From NCBI RefSeq assembly GCF_030643825.1, contig NZ_CP101717.1, positions 248,001 to 312,000 on the forward strand: a DNA stretch of 64,000 nt. Direction: 5' to 3'. Source of the stretch: Salinispirillum sp. LH 10-3-1. GTDB taxonomy: Bacteria; Pseudomonadota; Gammaproteobacteria; Pseudomonadales; Natronospirillaceae. Position numbers and translations under genes: made by a program. Below the pieces are notes generated by a model. It was not told where the DNA came from and ran no database searches. It was given only the letters and a program-made list of their open reading frames with translations. Positions within the stretch are counted from its first letter, which is position 1. Each line of letters opens with the position of its first letter. This document shows, in pieces, positions 37,940 to 46,274 of this stretch.

Positions 37940-39721
37940 ATGCCAACTTATAAAGCCCCTGTACGTGATATCGAATTTTTGCTTTACGACGTATATGACG
38001 CCGAAAGTCATTACCAAAAAATCGGTGCTGAAGACGCCAGTCGTGACATGCTGAGTGCCATCATTGCCGAAGGTGCGAAATTCTGCGAGCAAGTCATTGC
38101 CCCGCTGAACCAGAGTGGCGACCAAGAAGGTTGTACTTGGAGTGAAGACGGTGTTACCACGCCAACGGGCTTTAAAGAAGCCTACCAGCAGTACGTCGAT
38201 AATGGCTGGGGCGCGTTGGCGAGCCCTGTTGAGCACGGTGGTCAAGGTCTGCCTGAGTCCGTAGGGCACATTATTTCAGAAATGGCCGGTACTGCTAACT
38301 GGTCATGGTCTATGTACCCTGGTCTGAGCCACGGCGCGCGTGCAACCATCGATTTGCACGGCACCGACGAGCAAAAAGAAGTGTATCTGACCAAGCTGGT
38401 GTCCGGTGAATGGACCGGTACCATGTGCTTGACCGAGCCGCATTGTGGTTCTGACTTGGGTATTCTGAAAACCAAGGCCGAAGAGAACGCCGACGGCAGC
38501 TATGCCATCACCGGCACCAAAATCTTTATCTCGGCTGGCGAGCACGACATGGCCGATAACATCGTCCATATCGTATTGGCGCGTTTGCCGGGTGCTCCAG
38601 AAGGTACGAAGGGTATTTCCTTGTTCATCGTGCCTAAGGTCCTGCCTGATGGTACGCGCAATGACGTTAAATGCGGTTCTATCGAACACAAAATGGGTAT
38701 TCACGGCAACGCGACCTGTGTGATGAACTTTGACGGCGCGAAAGGTTTCTTGATTGGGCCGCCAAACAAAGGCCTGAACTGCATGTTCACCTTTATGAAC
38801 TTCGCACGTATCGGCACCGCGATTCAGGGTGTTGCCTCGGCTGAATTGTCGTTCCAAGGCGCTCTGACGTACGCGAAAGACCGTCTGGCGATGCGTTCTT
38901 TGAGCGGCGTGAAAAACCCTGACGGCCCTGCGGACCCGATCATCGTGCACCCCGACGTACGTCGTATGCTGCTGACGCAGAAATCATTCGCTGAAGGCGG
39001 ACGTGCGATGATCATGCACCTGTCGCAGTTGGTGGATATCGTGCATTCGGATGTTGACGCCGAAGAGAAGAAAATGGCCGACGATTTGCTGTCGTTCCTG
39101 ACGCCCATCGCTAAAGCCTTCCTGACCGAAGCCGGTCTGGAAGCGGCTAACTTGGGCGTGCAGGTATATGGTGGTCACGGCTACATTCAAGAGTGGGGCA
39201 TGGAGCAGATCGTACGGGATGCGCGCATCTCGACCATCTATGAAGGCACCACGGGCATTCAGTCCCTCGACCTGTTGGGTCGTAAGGTGCTAATGACCCA
39301 GGGCGGCATGCTGAAGAACTTCACGAAAATCATCCATAAGTTCTGCAAAGAGCACGATGGCGCCAAAGGCATTAAGCCGATGGTGAAAACGTTGGCTACT
39401 CTTAACAAAGATTGGGGCGACGTGACCATGAAGTTGGGCATGAAGGCGATGATGAACAAAGAAGAAGTCGGCGGCGCTGCCTACGATTACTTGATGTACT
39501 CTGGTTACATCACGCTGGGTTACTACTGGGCACGCATGGCGATGGAAGCGCAAAACAAGATCGCAGCGGGCGACAAAGACGGCTTCTACAAAGCCAAGCT
39601 GGACACCGCACGTTTCTACTTCGACCGCATTCTGCCTCGCGCCGAAGGCCACAAACTGGCCATGCTGAACGGCTTGGATACGCTGATGGCGATGTCAGAA
39701 GAAGAGTTCCAGTACCTCTGA
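37940..39721 (+). CDS. FadE-type acyl-CoA dehydrogenase 1
   Basis: FAD-dependent acyl-CoA dehydrogenase of 593 aa, the first step of fatty-acid beta-oxidation. It belongs to the long form with an extra C-terminal helical domain, the group of the tandem Pseudomonas FadE1/FadE2 and of DmdC. Visible parts are the N-terminal signature PTYKAPVRDIEFLLYDVYD, the FAD/substrate loop TMCLTEPHCGSDLG, YGGHGYIQEWGMEQIVRDARI, and IYEGTTGIQ with the likely catalytic Glu. The chain-length preference is not readable. A second paralogue follows after 230 bp. A PsrA-like operator covers the promoter. Confidence 0.93.
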   Translation: MPTYKAPVRDIEFLLYDVYDAESHYQKIGAEDASRDMLSAIIAEGAKFCEQVIAPLNQSGDQEGCTWSEDGVTTPTGFKEAYQQYVDNGWGALASPVEHGGQGLPESVGHIISEMAGTANWSWSMYPGLSHGARATIDLHGTDEQKEVYLTKLVSGEWTGTMCLTEPHCGSDLGILKTKAEENADGSYAITGTKIFISAGEHDMADNIVHIVLARLPGAPEGTKGISLFIVPKVLPDGTRNDVKCGSIEHKMGIHGNATCVMNFDGAKGFLIGPPNKGLNCMFTFMNFARIGTAIQGVASAELSFQGALTYAKDRLAMRSLSGVKNPDGPADPIIVHPDVRRMLLTQKSFAEGGRAMIMHLSQLVDIVHSDVDAEEKKMADDLLSFLTPIAKAFLTEAGLEAANLGVQVYGGHGYIQEWGMEQIVRDARISTIYEGTTGIQSLDLLGRKVLMTQGGMLKNFTKIIHKFCKEHDGAKGIKPMVKTLATLNKDWGDVTMKLGMKAMMNKEEVGGAAYDYLMYSGYITLGYYWARMAMEAQNKIAAGDKDGFYKAKLDTARFYFDRILPRAEGHKLAMLNGLDTLMAMSEEEFQYL

Positions 39722-39951
39722 TATTGATATATCGGGATTGAAAAAGGTCAGGGCCGGTGTACGACCGGACGGCGGCATCCGAGCCAGCATGGACAAATTC
39801 GTCAGGAACGAATTTGCACGACCGAAGGGAGCCCGAAGGGTCAGGCGCATGGATGCGTCTGATAAGCTTTTACGGCGTTCCCCATAACCCGACTCCGCTT
39901 CCTGTCACCGGCATACAACTAGGCATATAATAATTCGAGAGAGGAAACGTC
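39722..39951. other. intergenic region with hairpin element and promoter
   Basis: Between the two acyl-CoA dehydrogenase genes. It contains a perfect 9-bp stem, CAAATTCGT-cagga-ACGAATTTG (39794-39816), within a stretch that looks like a structured intergenic repeat (GCGCATGGATGCGTC follows at about 39847). Near the end is a candidate promoter for the second gene: CTGTCA (39902-39907), 18 bp, TATAAT (39926-39931). A good ribosome-binding site (GAGAGAGG) follows. Confidence 0.45.
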
Positions 39952-41691
39952 ATGACCGACTACCGCGCCCCGCTAGAAGATATGCGCTTCTTGTTGCATA
40001 GCGTATTTAACTTGCCTGAACAGTGGGCTGCCATGCCTGCGCTGAACGAAATGAGCGGCGACTTGGCCGACGCCATTCTGGAAGAAGGTGCCAAACTGTG
40101 TGAGCAAGTGCTTGCACCCCTGAATCGCAGTGGCGATGAAGAAGGCTGCACCTGGAGCGCCGAAGGTGTTACCACGCCCAGCGGCTTCAAAGAAGCGTAT
40201 CAAACGCTGGCGGAATCGGGCTGGGTTGGGCTGGGCGGCGTTACCGAATACGGCGGCCAAGGCGCGCCTAAAGGCCTCACCGTCTTGTTTGAAGAAATGC
40301 AGTACTCTGCTAACTCTTCGCTCACCCTCTACAACGTACTGACCGCTGGCGCGTGCTTGAGCTTGGCAAGCCACGGCTCAGACGAACTGAAAGAAACCTA
40401 TCTGCCACCCATGTACGAAGGCCGCTGGTCGGGCTCCATGTGCCTCACCGAACCGCACGCCGGTACCGACTTGGGCATGATCCGTACTAAAGCCGAACCG
40501 CAAGCAGACGGCAGTTACGCGGTTTCAGGCACCAAGATTTTCATCACCGGTGGTGAGCATGACCTCACCGAAAACATCATCCACCTCGTACTGGCTAAAT
40601 TGCCCGACGCCCCGGATGGTCCCAAAGGCATCAGCCTGTTTGTCGTACCTAAAGTGCTGGTCAATGCCGACGGTTCTTTGGGTGAGCGCAATGGCGTTAC
40701 CTGCGGTTCTATCGAGCACAAAATGGGCATCAAAGGCAGCGCAACCTGCGTGATAAACTTTGACGGCGCGACCGGCTACTTGGTCGGCGAAGCCAACAAA
40801 GGCCTGAACTACATGTTCACCATGATGAACTACGAGCGTTTGTCGATTGGCTTGCAGGGCACCGGGCAGGCCGAGTGGTCGTATCAGCAAGCACTTGCTT
40901 ACGCCAAAGACCGCGTGCAGTCTAAAGCTGCGGATGCGAACTTGCGTACCGAAGGCCGCGCCGACCCGATCATCGTACACCCCGATGTGCGCCGTATGCT
41001 GATGATCCAGAAAGCCTACATCGAAGCGGGTCGCGCATTGGGCGTTTATCTGGGCGCACAGCTCGACACCGCTCGTTATCACCCCGACGACACCGTGCGC
41101 GCCAAGGCCGATGGCCGGGTCGCCTTGTTAACGCCACTGGGTAAAGCCTTTTTCACCGACCGTGGTTTAGAGTGCACAGTACTTGCCCAGCAAGTGTTCG
41201 GTGGACACGGCTATGTGCGTGAATGGGGCATGGAGCAAGCGGTACGCGACGTGCGTATCGCACAGATCTATGAAGGCACCAACGGCATTCAGGCCATGGA
41301 CCTCATTGGTCGTAAAGTGCTGATGAACAAAGGCGAATGGCTGGCTGACTTCTTTGCCGACATTCGTACCGAACTGGCAGACGTCGACACTGCTTGGCAA
41401 GGGCAACGTACGCAAGTGTTTGATGTGATGGCCAAGCTGGAAGCGCAGGTACGGACCTGGGTTAACGCGGGCGAGCCGAATCTGGCAGGCACGCAAGCCT
41501 ACAACGTACTCGAACTGCTCGGCTTAATCACCTACGGCTACCTGTGGTTGCGTATGGTTAATGCAGAAGGCGCAGATGCCTTGAAAGCACCGACTGCACA
41601 GTTCTACTTCGCGTGGTTGTGGCCACAAGTGGATACCCTGTTGCAGCGCTTACAGGCAGAATCGTCAGTACTGATGGACGTCGCCCTGTAA
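39952..41691 (+). CDS. FadE-type acyl-CoA dehydrogenase 2
   Basis: A paralogue of the preceding gene (579 aa), with the same layout: TDYRAPLEDMRFLLHSVF at the start, SMCLTEPHAGTDLG, FGGHGYVREWGMEQAVRDVRI, IYEGTNGIQAMDL (catalytic Glu) and the extra C-terminal domain. The tandem probably arose by duplication, and the two may differ in chain length as proposed for Pseudomonas FadE1/FadE2. No PsrA-like repeat is seen before this gene; it seems to have a TATAAT promoter of its own. A REP-like repeat begins two bases after its stop. Confidence 0.93.
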   Translation: MTDYRAPLEDMRFLLHSVFNLPEQWAAMPALNEMSGDLADAILEEGAKLCEQVLAPLNRSGDEEGCTWSAEGVTTPSGFKEAYQTLAESGWVGLGGVTEYGGQGAPKGLTVLFEEMQYSANSSLTLYNVLTAGACLSLASHGSDELKETYLPPMYEGRWSGSMCLTEPHAGTDLGMIRTKAEPQADGSYAVSGTKIFITGGEHDLTENIIHLVLAKLPDAPDGPKGISLFVVPKVLVNADGSLGERNGVTCGSIEHKMGIKGSATCVINFDGATGYLVGEANKGLNYMFTMMNYERLSIGLQGTGQAEWSYQQALAYAKDRVQSKAADANLRTEGRADPIIVHPDVRRMLMIQKAYIEAGRALGVYLGAQLDTARYHPDDTVRAKADGRVALLTPLGKAFFTDRGLECTVLAQQVFGGHGYVREWGMEQAVRDVRIAQIYEGTNGIQAMDLIGRKVLMNKGEWLADFFADIRTELADVDTAWQGQRTQVFDVMAKLEAQVRTWVNAGEPNLAGTQAYNVLELLGLITYGYLWLRMVNAEGADALKAPTAQFYFAWLWPQVDTLLQRLQAESSVLMDVAL

Positions 41692-41692
41692 C

Positions 41693-41718
41693 TGTAGGAG
41701 GCCAGCCCTCTGGCCGAA
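41693..41718 (+). repeat. REP-like dispersed repeat, copy 3
   Basis: A TGTAGGAGGCCAG...CTGGCCGAA unit identical over the 25-bp core to 6925-6950 and 34271-34295. It starts right after the acyl-CoA dehydrogenase stop codon. Confidence 0.75.
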
Positions 41719-41752
41719 CATGAGCGTGGTGGTACGCCATGCTCGTCATAAC

Positions 41753-41778
41753 AAAAAAGCCCCTTTCGGGGCTTTTTT
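41753..41778. terminator. bidirectional intrinsic terminator
   Basis: AAAAAAGCCCC-tttc-GGGGCTTTTTT: a perfect 11-bp stem including A- and T-runs. It ends the acyl-CoA dehydrogenase transcript and insulates the debris region that follows. Confidence 0.92.
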
Positions 41779-42151
41779 GTGGCCGCTATTCCTGCATAAT
41801 CGCAAAATTCCGGACATCACCCCACGTCTTCGCACTATTATTAATGACCATCAATCTAAACATTACAAAACGGCCCCCTCGCCTCATATCCTTTTCGCTT
41901 GCTCAATCTCTCCACAAAGCCTAATAAAAACAACAAGATATGATGGTGCTAAAACGTGATAGTAGCCTCGGTGATCGTTTTGCCAGCAATCCCAATGGCA
42001 ACCGACTTCAATCAAACGTTGACCATCACTGGCCTTCTGCCTACTTTGGCAGGAGTGTTCAAATTGAGATAGTAGCCTCAGGCAAACGGCATCGAAGGCT
42101 ACGATATAAATGTTATGTGCGCGCGGCCTACTGGCAATATAGGGAAACTAG

Positions 42152-42385
42152 ATGACTGATTATTCTGGCTCTTGCCTGTGTGGCAATACAAAATTTGAAG
42201 TGCAAGGGAAGCTCGATTGCTTTACACCAAATGACACGATTCCTGATATTTCTTCAAATCAAGACGGTCAGATCTGCTTGGGTTTTCCTCGTTGGTTCGG
42301 TCGTGCTGCTTTGTATCCTAACAATGCCTTCATACGGACGCGCAACAGCACCTGTAACTCACATCGAAATCGTGTTATCCAATGA
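42152..42385 (+). pseudogene. truncated GFA/CENP-V family gene remnant
   Basis: The first about 25 residues (YSGSCLCGNTKFEVQG) match the N-terminus of GFA-domain proteins, including the zinc-binding CLCG pair. From about residue 26 the sequence loses all family features, including the expected CHCxxC motif, and stops at 77 residues instead of about 120-150. The junction lies near 42220-42235. GFA proteins are small zinc enzymes or carriers, some linked to glutathione and formaldehyde. This copy cannot be functional as such. Confidence 0.55.
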
Positions 42386-42419
42386 CGGTGAATTGTGCGT
42401 TTTTCGGCTCTCTAGGTAG
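42231..42419 (+). pseudogene. short signal-peptide-like ORF, probably a gene fragment
   Basis: A 62-aa frame starting MTRFLIFLQIKTVRSAW with a convincing hydrophobic segment (VFLVGSVVLLCILTM) and an Ala-containing cleavage-like site, then only about 25 residues before the stop. It overlaps the GFA remnant in another frame. It reads like the N-terminus of an exported protein cut short. The family is not recognised. Confidence 0.3.
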
Positions 42420-42635
42420 GTGCAGTCAATGAATAAACTTTGTGAAAAGGGTTTGTTCAAGATACTGTCCGCAATGACACTAGTCTTCGGGCACTTGATC
42501 CCTTTCGGCGGACGTCAAGCCGGTCAATGCAGGTTGCAAGCGAGCCAAAAGATAAATGAGCACGTAGTCCGATGTGCTCGGTGAAGATAAGCGCCAGCGT
42601 ATCACTGTTGTCATTTTAAGTTACTCAGGGTGATC

Positions 42636-43115
42636 ATGATCGAGAAAATTTTCAGAAGCAGTCGGTTTCTTGTGCTGGTAGCAGTGGTCGCAAGCGCCGT
42701 GTCGTGCGTGCTTTTGTATGGCGTGTCGATCAACGTTCTGTGGAACATTGCCCTAAATGTTGTGCGTGACCTGCCTGCGTCAGGGGACGAGGGCAAGAGT
42801 CTTGCGGTCAGCCTTTTAAAGCTACTGGATCTTTTGCTGATCGCGATCACGTTTCAAATTATCACGGTGAGTCTGTATCGCTTGTTTATCCGTCCCATAT
42901 CGGTCGATGAAAGCAAGTTTCTTGAAGCCCTTGATATCAAGAGCTTTCATGACCTGAAGGTCACGTTATCTCAAGTCGCTGTGGTAATCCTGATTGTTCT
43001 GTTTCTTGAACAAGCTGTGGAGACGGGCGCCAGTATCGAAACTTTGTACTTTGGCGCCGCCATTGGCATAGTGATTGTTGCTTCGGTATTCGCTTGGAAG
43101 AATATGAAGCACTGA
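42636..43115 (+). CDS. UPF0114/YqhA family membrane protein
   Basis: Inner-membrane protein of 159 aa, YqhA/UPF0114 family, function unknown. It starts MIEKIFRSSRFLVLVAVVAS, the family hallmark, and has about four hydrophobic helices (10-32, 60-80, 108-126, 131-151). ATG 42636 has AGGG 5 nt upstream; the GTG at 42630 is possible. It is convergent with vanB, with 79 bp between stops. It is the only intact gene at the edge of the debris region. Confidence 0.85.
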   Translation: MIEKIFRSSRFLVLVAVVASAVSCVLLYGVSINVLWNIALNVVRDLPASGDEGKSLAVSLLKLLDLLLIAITFQIITVSLYRLFIRPISVDESKFLEALDIKSFHDLKVTLSQVAVVILIVLFLEQAVETGASIETLYFGAAIGIVIVASVFAWKNMKH

Positions 43116-43194
43116 GGTTACGTATTAGGCTCGCCAAGACTTGTCGGCTGAACAAGACTTGGCTTCACCGGTTAGGCCTCAAACCATCAGCTCA

Positions 43195-44166
43195 TCACAA
43201 ATCGATCACCAATACCTTGGACTTAGAACGCGAACAGCACGGTGTAAACTGGTCGTTCGCGGCGCGTTCGTCGTCGGTCAGGTAGCGGTCGCGGTGTTCC
43301 GGCGTGCCCTCCAATACTTTGGTGACGCAGGTTCCGCAGATGCCTTGTTCGCAAGAGGTCAGCAGGTCAATGTCGTTGTCGATCAACACGTCCGCGACGG
43401 TTTTGTCGGCGGGTATGGTGAACTTAACGCCGCTGCGCGCTAATTCCACTTCAAAGCTGCCGTCGCCACTGGTGTCGGCATCCACACCCACAAAGTATTC
43501 GGTGTGCAGTTGGCGTTTCGGCCAGCCTGCGGCTTCATAGGTGTTGATCACCGCATCGTTGAAGGCTTCCGGGCCACACACATAAATATGCACGGCGACT
43601 TCCGGTTTGGCGGCCATGGCGGCGAGGTCGATGCGTTTGCCGTCTGCCGTTTTGGTGAAGTGGAAGGTCACTTTGTCAGCAAAGGGCGCGGCTTTGAGAT
43701 AGTCCACAAAGGCGGCGTTTTCGGGTGTGCTGGCCGAATAATGCAGTTCAAAGTCACCGCCATGTGCATGTATCTCTTCGGCCATGGCGAGGATTGGGGT
43801 AATGCCAATACCGCCCGCAAAAAGCACGCTGCGCTTGGCGTCGTGGTCCACGGCAAAATGGTTACGGGGCGCGCTGATCTGCAGATAATCCCCTTCTTTT
43901 ACCTTGTCGTGCATGGCCACTGAACCACCGCGCGACTGGGGTTCACGTAGCACGGCGATTTGATAGCGTTGACGTTCGCTGGATGCGTTACTCAACGAAT
44001 ACTGCCGTAAGTGCTCGTCGTCGGCTTGCACATCGATGTGCGCGCCAGCGGTAAACGCTGGCAGTTCACGCCCGTGCGGGTCAACCAGCTCAAAACAAGC
44101 GATATCCGCTGCGGCTTGGGTTTTCTGTCTAACCTGCACAATCATGCTGAGGCTGGTTTTACTCAT
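43195..44166 (-). CDS. vanB: vanillate O-demethylase reductase subunit VanB
   Basis: Class IA oxygenase reductase of 323 aa that passes electrons from NAD(P)H through FMN and [2Fe-2S] to the Rieske oxygenase. The FMN-binding domain has LRQYSLSNAS, the NAD domain has LFAGGIGITPILAMAEEI, and the C-terminal plant-type ferredoxin has CEQGICGTC (C-x4-C-x2-C) with the fourth Cys near FTPCCSR. Start ATG 44166 has GGGAG 8-9 nt upstream; the extension to 44238 is rejected. It lies downstream of vanA in one operon. VanB-like reductases serve other oxygenases too, but the operators and pathway context favour vanillate. Confidence 0.87.
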   Translation of the reverse strand: MSKTSLSMIVQVRQKTQAAADIACFELVDPHGRELPAFTAGAHIDVQADDEHLRQYSLSNASSERQRYQIAVLREPQSRGGSVAMHDKVKEGDYLQISAPRNHFAVDHDAKRSVLFAGGIGITPILAMAEEIHAHGGDFELHYSASTPENAAFVDYLKAAPFADKVTFHFTKTADGKRIDLAAMAAKPEVAVHIYVCGPEAFNDAVINTYEAAGWPKRQLHTEYFVGVDADTSGDGSFEVELARSGVKFTIPADKTVADVLIDNDIDLLTSCEQGICGTCVTKVLEGTPEHRDRYLTDDERAANDQFTPCCSRSKSKVLVIDL

Positions 44167-44256
44167 CGTACTACTCCCACACCCTTTGAGGTTGTTAGTC
44201 AGTGTCTCTGGCTTGCCTGCTGGTTTGTACGCCAGCACGGCAAGCTTGGACTCCGG

Positions 44257-45300
44257 TCAGCCTTCAGCGGCGATGATTTTATCGAGCATCCGGCGCGCCA
44301 ACACGCCACCACCATCAATGTTCAGTTTAAGCAACTGACGGTCGGCATTCTCCAGTAAGTTGCGCTGCTGCGCTTCCAGCATTTCCAAGTCTTCTGAGAA
44401 AATCTGGCCTTGGCCTTCACGGATTTTGTCGGTCAGTTCGGTGTCGTTGGGCTTAAAGTTACGCGCCATGCCCCAGAAATACCAAATGGAGGTTTCGGTT
44501 TCGGGGGTGATGAAGTCGACCACGATGCTGGACGCTTTCTTGTCGGCCGGTGCGTCATAACCACCATGACCAGCATGCGCCACACCCACTTCGATCATGA
44601 TGTGGCTGGGCGGCGTAAATCGACTGATCTGCCAGCGGTCTACCGGTACGTTTGGATCCAGGTCGTTAAAGCGCAAGGCGTTCTGCCAAAACGGCGGCGC
44701 GGGAATCTTTTCCATGGTGCGCTTGGTGACTATGGTGTCGCCGTCGCGGAACGACTCGGGTGGTTCGTCTTCAATCTCTGGCTGTCCGATGCTGGTGGAG
44801 TGCACGTAGGTTTCGTGTGTCAAATCCATCAGGTTGTCGATCATCAACTTGTAGTTGCAGTTGATGTGGTAAAGGCCGCCGCCGTAAGCCCACTCCGGGT
44901 CGTCAAACCAACTGAAGTCGGGAATGAGGCTGGGATCGGCCTGTTCGGCTTCGCCCGTCCATACCCATATAAAGCCGTAACGCTCTTCGACCGGGTAGCT
45001 GCGCACGCCGGGAAAGGCGTTCACGCGCTGGCCAGGCATGGACTTACAGTTACCATCGCAGTTCATCACCATGCCGTGGTAACCACACACGAGGTCGCCT
45101 TCATCGTTCACAAAGCCGAGCGATAGGGGCGCGCCGCGGTGTGGACAGAAGTCGGCAATGCCGACGGCCTTATTGCCTTGCGTGCGATAAAATACAATAC
45201 GTTCACCACAGATTTGTCGACCGAGGGGTTTGTCGTCGATCTCATCGGGTGTGCAGGCAACGTACCAGGTGTTTTTAGGCCAAGAATGGGCAGTCGTCAT
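44257..45300 (-). CDS. vanA: vanillate O-demethylase oxygenase subunit VanA
   Basis: Rieske non-heme iron oxygenase, 347 aa, converting vanillate to protocatechuate plus formaldehyde. The Rieske cluster ligands are C52-x-H54 (FCPHRG) and C72-x2-H75 (CGYHG). The mononuclear iron site has DLTHETYVH (H162, H167). Start 45300 has GGAGG 6 nt upstream; the frame upstream runs through the promoter and operator and is rejected. vanB follows after 90 bp. The downstream lig genes provide the route for protocatechuate. Substrate is inferred; related enzymes demethylate syringate or other aryl ethers. Confidence 0.88.
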   Translation of the reverse strand: MTTAHSWPKNTWYVACTPDEIDDKPLGRQICGERIVFYRTQGNKAVGIADFCPHRGAPLSLGFVNDEGDLVCGYHGMVMNCDGNCKSMPGQRVNAFPGVRSYPVEERYGFIWVWTGEAEQADPSLIPDFSWFDDPEWAYGGGLYHINCNYKLMIDNLMDLTHETYVHSTSIGQPEIEDEPPESFRDGDTIVTKRTMEKIPAPPFWQNALRFNDLDPNVPVDRWQISRFTPPSHIMIEVGVAHAGHGGYDAPADKKASSIVVDFITPETETSIWYFWGMARNFKPNDTELTDKIREGQGQIFSEDLEMLEAQQRNLLENADRQLLKLNIDGGGVLARRMLDKIIAAEG

Positions 45301-45340
45301 TACGATCCTCCGAAGGCGGCTTTTGTCCGCTTTGTTTATT

Positions 45341-45403
45341 ATGGATCCAAAAATAGGGTTAAGTTGGTATTTGGTCAAGTTAAATTGCGTTAATGGATCC
45401 AAA
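45341..45403 (-). promoter_or_regulatory. vanAB promoter flanked by two VanR-type operators
   Basis: Minus-strand promoter: -35 TTGACC (45378-45373), 17-bp spacer, -10 TATTTT (45355-45350). Two copies of ATGGATCCAAA lie at 45341-45351, against the -10, and at 45393-45403, upstream of the -35. Their TGGATCCA core is palindromic and close to ATTGGATCCAAT, the VanR operator known from Caulobacter. The upstream copy also lies in the vanR leader, so autoregulation is likely. Confidence 0.75.
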
Positions 45404-45503
45404 GTGGAGAAGGATTAGAGGGTCTACTTCATCCAGCTCTTGCGTCTCAACGCTGTGCAGTCAACAATTGCGACTGTTATTCGCCATGGAAGTCCTAAAC
45501 ATC

Positions 45504-46190
45504 ATGAGCACCGTCAGTCGAGTCGCCGTGTCCAGCCTGCGCAAGCTCATCAGCGATGGCCACTTAAAGCCTGGTGAGAAGCTGGGTGAAGTACAGGTCG
45601 CTGAAATGCTGGGGGTATCCCGCACACCGATTCGCTTGGCGTTCCGGACGCTGGAGCAAGAAGGTCTACTGGAAAAAGCCGGTAAGCAGGGGTTTGTGGT
45701 ACGCGAATTCTCGAAGGAAGACGTGATCTGCGGTTTGGAGATTCGTGGCGTCTTAGAGGGTTTGGCCGCGCGCCGCATGGCCGAGGCCGGGCTCAGTGCT
45801 GCCGCCCGTGCTACCTTGCAGCAGTGTATCAATGATGGTGATGCGCTCTTTGCTAAGCCAGACCCTACGGAAGATGATCTCTTGAGCTGGAGTGAAATCA
45901 ATGCGCGCTTTCATGAGGTTATTGTGCAAGGAGCCGGCAGTCGGGCCATTGCCGATGCCATCGCGCGCAACAATCATCTGCCGTTTGCCTCTTCCGATTC
46001 CATCATTTTAGATACGCAGCATCTGGCGCAAGAGTTCAAAAAACTGCACCTGGCTCATTTGCAGCATCAAATGGTGTTTCAGGCTTTGGTGCTGGGCGAA
46101 GGCGCGCGTGTGGAAATGTTGATGCGTGAACATGCTTATATTGGTTTGCGTTATGGCGGGCTGTTCGGCTTACCCGACGCGCTGGATTAA
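45504..46190 (+). CDS. vanR: GntR (FadR subfamily) regulator, VanR-type
   Basis: Repressor of about 228 aa: winged HTH of the GntR type (LRKLISDGHLKPGEKLGEVQVAEMLGVSRTPIRLAFRTLEQEGLL) and a C-terminal helical FCD effector domain with metal-ligand His residues (ARFHEVIV, LQHQ, REHAYIGL). Start is ATG 45504 or 45486; the frame open to 45393 runs through an operator and is rejected. Divergent from vanAB with two VanR-like sites between them, so it should repress vanAB until vanillate binds. The vanR name rests on context plus operator similarity. Confidence 0.82.
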   Translation: MSTVSRVAVSSLRKLISDGHLKPGEKLGEVQVAEMLGVSRTPIRLAFRTLEQEGLLEKAGKQGFVVREFSKEDVICGLEIRGVLEGLAARRMAEAGLSAAARATLQQCINDGDALFAKPDPTEDDLLSWSEINARFHEVIVQGAGSRAIADAIARNNHLPFASSDSIILDTQHLAQEFKKLHLAHLQHQMVFQALVLGEGARVEMLMREHAYIGLRYGGLFGLPDALD

Positions 46191-46274
46191 ACACTCCGTA
46201 CCACCTATGGAACAGTAGGCTGCGTTAACATGGCGGCGTCAAAATTCTCCACGTTCATTCAAAAGGGCACCACC

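Larger units (their letters stand above)
41779..42635. other. gene-poor debris region
   Basis: About 850 bp with no intact recognisable gene, apparently more AT-rich than its flanks. Contents: a 12-bp direct repeat GATAGTAGCCTC at 41958-41969 and 42068-42079 (110-bp period), a truncated GFA-type gene at 42152, a short signal-peptide-like frame at 42231-42419, a 51-codon frame at 42429-42584, and an inverted repeat GAGCAC/GTGCTC near 42558-42580. It looks like the scar of several insertions and deletions. Confidence 0.5.

Noticed and set aside
42090-42160. Possible integron attC site (sequence around GTTATGTGCG just before the GFA remnant)
   Set aside because: A GTTATG-like core precedes the small GFA frame as in a cassette, but I could not find the matching left-hand box and paired L boxes at a normal distance. 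No integrase gene is present.
42429-42584. 51-codon frame beginning MNKLCEKGLFKILSAM
   Set aside because: It has a weakly hydrophobic start and a mediocre ribosome-binding site, but is too short and lacks any family match. Kept only as part of the debris region.
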